This document shows positions 58,188 through 64,000 of a stretch of DNA of 64,000 nt, piece after piece. The stretch spans positions 265,066-329,065 of the forward strand of contig NZ_KB908218.1 of NCBI RefSeq assembly GCF_000382365.1. The letters are read 5' to 3'. Within the stretch, counting starts at the first letter, position 1. The number at the start of each line of letters is the position of its first letter. The notes below the pieces were generated by a model. It was not told where the DNA came from, ran no database searches, and worked only from the letters and a program-made list of their open reading frames with translations. Made by a program: the position numbers and the translations under genes. The DNA comes from Pannonibacter phragmitetus DSM 14782. GTDB taxonomy: Bacteria; Pseudomonadota; Alphaproteobacteria; Rhizobiales; Stappiaceae.

Positions 58188-58203
58188 TGGCACGGTCCTT
58201 GTT
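58188..58203 (+). promoter_or_regulatory. Sigma-54 promoter of glnK-amtB
   Basis: TGGCACGGTCCTTGTT matches the RpoN consensus TGGCAC-N5-TTGCW, with invariant GG at -24 and a G at -12 (TTGT instead of TTGC). It lies about 130 bases before glnK. This is the standard NtrC/RpoN control of the operon. In the rest of the 401-base gap (57933-58333) I see an AT-rich stretch near 58030-58080 with TGTGCA and GGCACA pieces that might bind NtrC, but no clear site. Confidence 0.75.
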
Positions 58204-58255
58204 TAAGAGAAGGGGAAAGCCGGCCCGGCCCGCCCTCAGCGCAGGTTCCTCCTGA

Positions 58256-58672
<417 letters not shown>

Positions 58673-58684
58673 GGGGTGAGTAAC

Positions 58685-60052
58685 ATGAAGAAGTCTTTCG
58701 CTTATGCCGCAATCGGCATGGCGGTCCTCGGTCTGATGGCCGATCCGGGCCTGGCCCAGACTGCCGCTCCGGCCGCCACCGAAGCTCCGGCTGCCGCCGC
58801 TGAGGCGCCGGTCTACGCTCTGGCCGCCGACACCGCCTATATCTTCAACACGCTGCTGTTCCTTCTGGGCGGCTTCCTCGTCATGTGGATGGCGGCCGGC
58901 TTTGCCATGCTGGAAGCGGGCCTCGTGCGGTCCAAGAACGTGTCGATGCAGTGCCTGAAGAACATTGCGCTCTATTCCATCGCCGGCATCCTGTTCTGGC
59001 TCACGGGCTACAATCTCATGTACACCGGCGTTGACGGTGGTTTCATGGGTTCCTTCGGCCCCTATTCCTTCGATCCGGTCGGTGGTGACGCGCTCAGCGT
59101 TGGCTACTCCACCGCTTCGGACTGGTTCTTCCAGATGGTCTTCGTGGCCACTGCCGCCTCGATCGTCTCCGGCACGCTGGCCGAGCGCATCAAGCTGTGG
59201 CCTTTCCTGCTCTTCACCGTTGTCCTCACCGGCCTGCTGTACCCGATCGCCGGCTCCTGGCAGTGGGGCAAGGGCTGGCTTTCGGTGATGGGCTTCTCCG
59301 ACTTCGCCGGCTCCACGCTGGTCCACTCCGTCGGTGGCTGGGCCGCGCTCGCCGGTGCGATCGTCCTCGGCGCACGCAAGGGCAAGTACACCTCCAGCGG
59401 CCAGGTCATCCCGATGCCGGGCTCGTCCATTCCGCTGGCCACCCTTGGCACGTTCATCCTGTGGCTCGGCTGGTTCGGCTTCAATGGTGCTTCGCAGCTC
59501 GCCATGGGCACGATCGGTGACGTGACCGACATCTCCCGCATCTTCGCCAACACCAACATGGCTGCTGCCGGTGGTGTTGTGGCTGCCATGGCCCTGACCC
59601 AGATCCTCTACAAGAAGGTAGACGTCACCATGGCGCTCAACGGTGCGCTGGCCGGTCTCGTGTCCATCACCGCCGAGCCGCTGAACCCGACTGTTGCGCA
59701 GGCGGTCTTCATCGGTGCCGTTGGCGGCGCGCTGGTCGTCTTCGTTGTGCCGCTGCTCGACAAGCTGAAGATTGACGACGTTGTCGGTGCCATCCCGGTC
59801 CACCTCGTCTGCGGCATCTGGGGCACCCTTATCGTGCCGCTGTCCAATGAGGGTACCTCCTATGGCATCCAGCTGGTCGGCGTTGTCTCCTACGGCGCCT
59901 TCATCTTCGTGACCTCGCTGGTTCTGTGGATGATCCTCAAGGCCACCGTCGGCATCCGCGTCAGCCCCGAGGAAGAGGCTCTCGGCCTCGACAAGGTGGA
60001 AATCGGCGTCGAAGCCTATCCGGAATTCGGTCAGGGCTCCCAGCGCCTCTGA
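58685..60052 (+). CDS. amtB: Ammonium transporter AmtB
   Basis: A 455-residue ammonium channel with a signal-like N-terminus (SFAYAAIGMAVLGLMADPGLAQ) and an Ala/Pro/Glu-rich linker, then eleven membrane helices. Conserved elements include FAMLEAGLVRSKN, FLVHSVGGW-type twin-histidine segment (STLVHSVGGWAALAG) and the second histidine in VHLVCGIWGTL. The C-terminal tail VSPEEEALGLDKVEIGVEAYPEF contacts GlnK. GAGGGG lies 8 bases before the ATG. Confidence 0.97.
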   Translation: MKKSFAYAAIGMAVLGLMADPGLAQTAAPAATEAPAAAAEAPVYALAADTAYIFNTLLFLLGGFLVMWMAAGFAMLEAGLVRSKNVSMQCLKNIALYSIAGILFWLTGYNLMYTGVDGGFMGSFGPYSFDPVGGDALSVGYSTASDWFFQMVFVATAASIVSGTLAERIKLWPFLLFTVVLTGLLYPIAGSWQWGKGWLSVMGFSDFAGSTLVHSVGGWAALAGAIVLGARKGKYTSSGQVIPMPGSSIPLATLGTFILWLGWFGFNGASQLAMGTIGDVTDISRIFANTNMAAAGGVVAAMALTQILYKKVDVTMALNGALAGLVSITAEPLNPTVAQAVFIGAVGGALVVFVVPLLDKLKIDDVVGAIPVHLVCGIWGTLIVPLSNEGTSYGIQLVGVVSYGAFIFVTSLVLWMILKATVGIRVSPEEEALGLDKVEIGVEAYPEFGQGSQRL

Positions 60053-60096
60053 TCCGGACCCAGCTCTCCCAGGAGCAGGCCATACGGCCAAACCTC

Positions 60097-60125
60097 AGCC
60101 CGGGGCATGTGCCCCGGGCTTTTTT
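60097..60125 (+). terminator. Strong intrinsic terminator after amtB
   Basis: AGCCCGGGGC (60097-60106), loop ATGT, GCCCCGGGCT (60111-60120), then five T. It is a perfect 10-bp GC-rich stem, 45 bases after the amtB stop. Confidence 0.95.
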
Positions 60126-60257
60126 GTGAGAGTTTTTCATCCTCCGGCATGCAATCCTCTCTTCTGCGGATTTGCGCTGCCGCCGCCGCCGCATTAAAAA
60201 GCCGGTCACTGGGTGGTTCGTTCATAGGCAGTTTTGACAGGCAGAGGAGCCATGATC

Positions 60258-60818
60258 ATGGCAAGCAAGGACTACGCATTGGTGCAGATCGCCTTTTATG
60301 CGGCGCTGATTGCGGTGCTGGGGCAGTTTCCGCCCTTCGCCATTCCGTTCCTGGCGGGCGTGCCCATCACCGCGCAAACCCTTGGCGTGATGCTGGCCGG
60401 TGTGATGCTGGGCTCCGTGCGCGGCGGCCTGTCCATGCTTCTCTTCCTCTTCGTCGTGGCGCTGGGCGCACCGCTTTTGGCCGGCGGACGCGGCGGGCTT
60501 GCCGTCTTTGCCGGACCTTCCGCAGGCTTCCTCATCGGCTGGCCCATCGGCGCCTTTGTGGCCGGCTTCATCATGGAGCGCAGCCGCACTCTGCCGGTGC
60601 TCGTGTCTGCGGCGCTTTCGGCAGCTGTGGGCGGCGTTGGCGTTGTCTATCTCTTCGGCATTCCGGGCCTCATGATCCTCGCCGATCTGCCTTTCGCCAA
60701 GGCCTTGGCCGGCACCGCCATCTATCTGCCGGGTGATCTCATCAAGGTCGCGATCACCGCTGTGGTGGCACAGACTGTGGCGCGCGGCCTGCCGCGCGCC
60801 CTGCTGAGCCGGCCATGA
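60258..60818 (+). CDS. bioY: Biotin ECF transporter S-component BioY
   Basis: A 186-residue membrane protein with six helices that binds biotin. Signatures are LVQIAFYAALIAVLGQFPPFAIPF, GVPITAQTLGVMLAGVMLGS, GGLAVFAGPSAGFLIGWPIGAFVAG and YLPGDLIKVAITAVVAQ. The ATG at 60258 has GGAG 8 bases upstream; the ATG at 60252 is too close. It overlaps the acyl-CoA synthetase gene by 4 bases. Its ECF partners BioM and BioN are encoded at 7886-9296. Confidence 0.93.
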   Translation: MASKDYALVQIAFYAALIAVLGQFPPFAIPFLAGVPITAQTLGVMLAGVMLGSVRGGLSMLLFLFVVALGAPLLAGGRGGLAVFAGPSAGFLIGWPIGAFVAGFIMERSRTLPVLVSAALSAAVGGVGVVYLFGIPGLMILADLPFAKALAGTAIYLPGDLIKVAITAVVAQTVARGLPRALLSRP

Positions 60819-62254
60819 GTTTCACCGGGGCGGCGCTGGCGCATCACGCGGCCACCCGCCCCGGCCAGACCGCGCTTGTCTGCGGCGGGGCAAGCCTGAC
60901 TTTCGCTGCGCTGCAAGCCCGGGTCGAAGCGCTGGCCCTTCAGTTGCACCGGCGCCAGCCTGCTGCACCCTTCCGTCAGCCGCGCACCGGCATTCTGCTG
61001 GACGATCCCTTGCAGGCACTGCTGGCCTTCTTTGCTGCAGGCCGGGCCGGGGGCATTGCTCTCATGCTCGACACCACATGGCCCGATGCCCTGCGCGATC
61101 AGATCCTCGCCGCCTCTGCGCCTGATCTTGTCATTGATGCTGCGGCTTTTCCGGCGCTGACGGCAGGGGCGGAGGAAGCCGCTTCATCCTTGCTGCCCTT
61201 TCCCGCGCCGGAAGATCTTTTCTACGCCGGCTTTACCTCCGGCTCGACGGGTGTGCCCAAGGGCTTTGCCCGCACCCACCGCTCCTGGACAGAAAGTTTC
61301 CGCCTGAGTGCTGCTGCCTTCGGCACCTCACCTCAGGACAAGGTGCTGGTCTGCGGCGGGCTGGTGCATTCGCTGCATCTCTATGCGGCGGTTGAAGGGC
61401 TTTGCGCCGGGGCGTGCGTCGAGGTCATGCCCCGCTTTCAGCCGAAGGCCGTGGCCCGCCGCCTGGCGCAAGGCGGCACCACCATACTCTATGCGACGCC
61501 GACCCAGCTGCAGCTGATCCTGCGCGACATGGAGGGCGCACCGTCCCTGCGGCTTGTCCTGTCGAGCGGTGCCAAGCTGCAGCCGGAGGACCGGCAGATG
61601 CTGACCCGGCGTCTGCCCGGCGTGCGGATCTGCGAGTTCTATGGCGCCTCCGAAATGAGCTTCATCTCCCTGCAGGATGGAACGGCGCCGGAAGCTTCCG
61701 TCGGGCGCCCCTTTCCCGGAGTGGAGGTGGAGATCCGCGATGGGCAGGGCCGCGTTTTGCCACAAGGAGAAGCCGGACATCTGTGGGTGCGCAGCCCGCT
61801 GCTGTTCGATCGCTATATATGCGGTGGCGGCGAGGAAGTGCGCTGGCAGGACGGCTGGCTGACCATCGGCGACCGGGGCTGGCTTGATGAGGCGGGCAAT
61901 CTCTATCTCGCGGGCCGCGACAAGCGGATGATCAACAGCTCCGGCCTCAATATCTTTCCCGAAGAGGTGGAGAAGGTGCTGCGCGCCCTGCCCGGGGTGA
62001 CGGCTGCCGCAGTCTTCGGCGCGCCGGACCGTCTGCGCGGGCAAAGACTGGTGGCCGCCATCTGGCCGGACCCCGGGGCTGCCGGCAATCTGAAGGATGG
62101 CAGCCTGCTGCGGCGCGCCGTGCTGGCGGCCCTTGGCCGTGCCCGATGTCCGCGTGCCTTTCTCCTGTTCGAGGCCTTCCCCCTGACGCCGGGCGGCAAG
62201 ACGGATCTTCCGGCGCTGGAAGGGGCTGTCCATGCCCGGCTGAAGACGAGGTGA
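60815..62254 (+). CDS. AMP-forming acyl-CoA synthetase (YhfT-like)
   Basis: A 479-residue ANL-superfamily enzyme. The P-loop is FTSGSTGVPKG, the A5-type motif is YGASEMSF, A7 GDRGWLDEAGNLYLAGRDKRMI, and the C-terminal catalytic lysine is in LTPGGKTDLPAL. All are intact, so it should activate a carboxylic acid as acyl-adenylate and thioester. It overlaps bioY by 4 bases and precedes the thiolase-like gene by 4 bases. This order is known from the Bacillus yhfUTS unit of the biotin regulon. Substrate unknown; pimelate or a biotin breakdown product are possibilities. Confidence 0.87.
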   Translation: MSFTGAALAHHAATRPGQTALVCGGASLTFAALQARVEALALQLHRRQPAAPFRQPRTGILLDDPLQALLAFFAAGRAGGIALMLDTTWPDALRDQILAASAPDLVIDAAAFPALTAGAEEAASSLLPFPAPEDLFYAGFTSGSTGVPKGFARTHRSWTESFRLSAAAFGTSPQDKVLVCGGLVHSLHLYAAVEGLCAGACVEVMPRFQPKAVARRLAQGGTTILYATPTQLQLILRDMEGAPSLRLVLSSGAKLQPEDRQMLTRRLPGVRICEFYGASEMSFISLQDGTAPEASVGRPFPGVEVEIRDGQGRVLPQGEAGHLWVRSPLLFDRYICGGGEEVRWQDGWLTIGDRGWLDEAGNLYLAGRDKRMINSSGLNIFPEEVEKVLRALPGVTAAAVFGAPDRLRGQRLVAAIWPDPGAAGNLKDGSLLRRAVLAALGRARCPRAFLLFEAFPLTPGGKTDLPALEGAVHARLKTR

Positions 62255-62258
62255 GGCC

Positions 62259-63425
62259 ATGACCGGCACAACGGCGCATGACCCCGTGATTGTGGCCGCC
62301 CGGCGTTCGCCCGTGGCCCCGCGCGGCGGCGCCTTTGCGCGGCTGGAACTGGCGCAACTGGGCGCGCCCGTGCTTCAGGCAGCCCTCGCTGATGCCGGGC
62401 TTCCCGTGGAGGCGGTCAGCGAGGTGATCCTTGGCAATGCGCTGGGCGCGGGCGGCAATCCTGCCCGGCTGGTGGCCCTGGCCGCGGGCCTGCCGCAAAC
62501 CGTCAGCGCCATGACCGTGGACCGGCAATGCTGCTCCGGTCTTGATGCGGTGATCCTCGCGGCCCGCGCCATCCGGGCCGGGGAGGCGGATGTGGTCATT
62601 GCGGGCGGCGTTGAAAGCTTCTCCCGCGCGCCGGTTCGCATGCACCGCCCGATACAGAAGGATGGCCTGCCCATTGCCTATGACCGTCCGGCCTTTGCGC
62701 CGCCGCCGTTTGCCGATCCGGACCCTACGGAGGCGGCGGCCATGATGGCGCATGAGATGCGGTTCACGCGGGAGGCGCAGGAAGCTTATGCCCGTGCCAG
62801 CCATGCCGCCGCCTTGCGGGCGCAGGCGGCGGGGGATCTTGCGGCTGAGACCGTGCCGCTGGCGGGGTTGGCGGCGGATGCCTTCACGCGTCCGCTTGAT
62901 GCAAGGCTGCAGTCCCGGCTTCCCGTGCTCGCAGGCGGGAACGCCCATGGGCTGACAGCATCTACAATTGCCGTGGAAGCCGATGCAGCTGCGATCCTTG
63001 TGATCATGCGCCGCGAGGAAGCAGAGCGCCGGGGTCTGATGCCTCTGGCTGCAGTGGGGCAGGGGGTGATGACCGGCGGCGATCCGGGCAATCCGGCTGC
63101 GGGGGCGCATGAGGCGGCGCTGCAGCTCTTCCGCCGCACCTGCATGGGCCTTGAAGACATCTCTGTTGTGGAGCTGATGGAGGCCTTCGCCGTTCAGGCG
63201 ATGGCGGGCCGCAGGGCGATCGGCCTTGGCCTTGATGATTTGCGCGTCAATCAGGGGGGCGGGGCGCTCGCACGGGGGCATCCCGTTGGCGCATCCGGCG
63301 CCATATTGGCTGTGAGGCTCGCCCATATCCTCGCCAATGCACCCGGCAAGTGCGCCGGACTGGCTGCGATTGCCGCCGCCGGAGGGCTCGGAACGGCTCT
63401 GTTTCTGCTGTCCACACGGGCTTGA
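62259..63425 (+). CDS. Thiolase-family protein with altered catalytic residues (YhfS-like)
   Basis: A 388-residue thiolase fold protein. The nucleophile is kept (Cys91 in VDRQCCSGLDAV) and the catalytic histidine is kept (His341 in ARGHPVGASGA). However, the second active-site cysteine of the CxG motif is Ala372 in AIAAAGGLGTAL, and the NEAF asparagine is Met307 in ELMEAFAVQ. An unusual second Cys follows the nucleophile. It is also slightly shorter in the middle loop region than biosynthetic thiolases. It may act as an acyltransferase or hydrolase rather than a condensing thiolase. It is the last gene of the bioY operon; a weak hairpin (GCGAA...TTCGC, 63434-63449) follows. Confidence 0.87.
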   Translation: MTGTTAHDPVIVAARRSPVAPRGGAFARLELAQLGAPVLQAALADAGLPVEAVSEVILGNALGAGGNPARLVALAAGLPQTVSAMTVDRQCCSGLDAVILAARAIRAGEADVVIAGGVESFSRAPVRMHRPIQKDGLPIAYDRPAFAPPPFADPDPTEAAAMMAHEMRFTREAQEAYARASHAAALRAQAAGDLAAETVPLAGLAADAFTRPLDARLQSRLPVLAGGNAHGLTASTIAVEADAAAILVIMRREEAERRGLMPLAAVGQGVMTGGDPGNPAAGAHEAALQLFRRTCMGLEDISVVELMEAFAVQAMAGRRAIGLGLDDLRVNQGGGALARGHPVGASGAILAVRLAHILANAPGKCAGLAAIAAAGGLGTALFLLSTRA

Positions 63426-63530
63426 GTGCGCCTGCGAAGAATTTTTCGCTGCGCGGCAAGTGCCTGTTGATAAACATTTTTCCCCGTTTCGCGGCTGATT
63501 TCTGCGGCTTTTGCGGGCCTGTAAGCCAGC

Positions 63531-63539
63531 TTATCCACA
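63531..63539 (+). promoter_or_regulatory. Perfect DnaA box upstream of the rRNA promoter
   Basis: TTATCCACA matches the DnaA consensus exactly and lies 52 bases upstream of the -35 of the rRNA promoter. A single box does not make an origin; DnaA binding could modulate rRNA transcription. Confidence 0.6.
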
Positions 63540-63590
63540 TGGGGGCCGCAAAAATAATCAGCGGCTGCAAAAAAATCGGACAGAAGGTTG

Positions 63591-63619
63591 TTGACGGGTC
63601 CGGTGGGTCTGCGTATAAG
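63591..63619 (+). promoter_or_regulatory. rRNA operon promoter
   Basis: TTGACG (63591-63596), a 17-base spacer, and TATAAG (63614-63619) make a near-consensus sigma-70 promoter. A-rich tracts at 63550-63580 in the position of an UP element (CAAAAATAATCA and CAAAAAAATC) add strength. Transcription would start near 63626. Confidence 0.88.
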
Positions 63620-63625
63620 CCTGTT

Positions 63626-64000
63626 CATCGACGGCGGCAACGTCGCTGGCGGCGGGGACGCTGTTCCCGAGACTTCCCGACAGGGTGGCTTTGGTGGCCG
63701 GATGAGAGTTCGGCGGCGGGTTTCTGTTGGGTGATGAACGCTTAGGTGTTCAGTTCTTTGACAATTTGGAATTGAAGGAAGGGAAACGCGGCCGGCGTTG
63801 ACTTTGCGCTTCGGCGGACCTGGAGACGGATTTGCTAAGAAGCAAGGGTTACGGACAGGTACGTTTCTTTTTCGGAAAGAAGCAAGGAAGACACATTTTG
63901 GTCGTGAGATTGAAATGGTCTCTGTCGAGTTTCATGCGCTGAGAAGTGTGTGAGAACTTTGAGTGCTTTATGCAGCGATTGAGAATTGGTGCCTGTGATT
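63626..64000 (+). other. Leader of an rRNA operon (16S gene beyond the window)
   Basis: No protein gene fits here. The stretch has the features of an alphaproteobacterial pre-16S leader: a boxA-like antitermination signal GTTCTTTGACA (63753-63763) followed by AATTTGGAATTGAAGGAAGGGAAACG, then long, G/A-rich, structured RNA. The 16S start (AGAGTTTGATC-type sequence) is not reached, so the mature rRNA must begin after base 64000. Confidence 0.85.

Noticed and set aside
60121..60257. BioR operator (TTATMKATAA) upstream of bioY
   Set aside because: I looked for the palindrome here and before bioM (7719-7885) and saw no convincing match; regulation of these genes by biotin remains untested.
63440..63590. 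Replication origin
   Set aside because: Only one perfect DnaA box was found. There is no cluster of boxes or origin-typical gene; the neighbouring signals belong to an rRNA promoter.
63350..63745. 131-codon plus-strand frame after the thiolase gene
   Set aside because: It crosses the end of the thiolase gene, a DnaA box and the rRNA promoter; coding there is implausible.

Overview
The window reads as a high-GC chromosomal segment of an alphaproteobacterium, most likely in the order Hyphomicrobiales (Rhizobiales). The basis is a 1605-residue NAD-dependent glutamate dehydrogenase, type-2 ArgC, an FtsK with a long acidic linker, rhizobial-style palindromic intergenic repeats, many TRAP transporters, and an alphaproteobacterial rRNA leader at the right end. 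Genus cannot be fixed from the sequence alone. Most of the window is housekeeping DNA with uniform codon use. The exception is one strikingly AT-rich orphan gene at 7029-7712.

Layout. 46-7017: a PLP aminotransferase, ftsK, a LolA-like protein, an ATP-grasp ligase, a DUF1992 protein and an AlkA-type glycosylase. 7029-7712: AT-rich two-helix membrane protein of unknown origin. 7886-9296: bioMN, the energizing module of a biotin ECF transporter. 9509-11772 (minus strand): queCDEF for preQ1/queuosine. 12030-16303: a small hypothetical gene, then ftsY, mtaB and dapF. 16489-21793: an L,D-transpeptidase-like protein, an OmpR-type regulator, a cNMP-domain protein, msrQ, a CorC/HlyC-type protein and a LysR regulator. 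21900-26089: TRAP transporter with a tautomerase and an alpha/beta hydrolase. 26248-28532: leuD, argC and an AhpD-like protein. 28619-36726: NAD-GDH, gluQ, an AEC transporter and a soluble hybrid kinase. 36998-42986: acnA and acnB head to head. 43186-46249: cytochrome c maturation ccmABCDG. 46352-52423: second TRAP transporter with a GntR regulator, an enolase-superfamily dehydratase and an SDR. 52519-57932: assorted small enzymes. 58334-60052: glnK-amtB behind a sigma-54 promoter. 60258-63425: bioY with an acyl-CoA synthetase and a thiolase-like protein. 63591-64000: promoter and leader of an rRNA operon whose 16S gene must begin just beyond the window.

How the genes work together. QueC, D, E and F make preQ1, and GluQ-RS glutamylates the finished queuosine on tRNA-Asp, so two non-adjacent loci serve one tRNA modification. 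BioM and BioN need BioY, which lies about 51 kb away. GlnK-AmtB (ammonium uptake) and NAD-GDH (glutamate oxidation) mark nitrogen control. AcnA and AcnB duplicate one TCA step from a shared divergent control region. The two TRAP clusters each carry their own regulator and catabolic enzymes for a carboxylate whose identity is not settled by sequence.

Most notable observations: (1) bioY-acyl-CoA synthetase-thiolase has the gene order known from the Bacillus yhfUTS biotin-regulon operon, and the thiolase-like protein lacks a catalytic cysteine and the NEAF asparagine; (2) ccmA has no ATG, GTG or TTG start where homologues begin, only a CTG with a good ribosome binding site, overlapping a seven-codon reading frame; (3) the AT-rich orphan; (4) several structured intergenic repeats, including a perfect 30-bp inverted repeat and a 103-bp MITE-like element. 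I did not find a convincing multi-gene defence system, CRISPR array, prophage or IS element.
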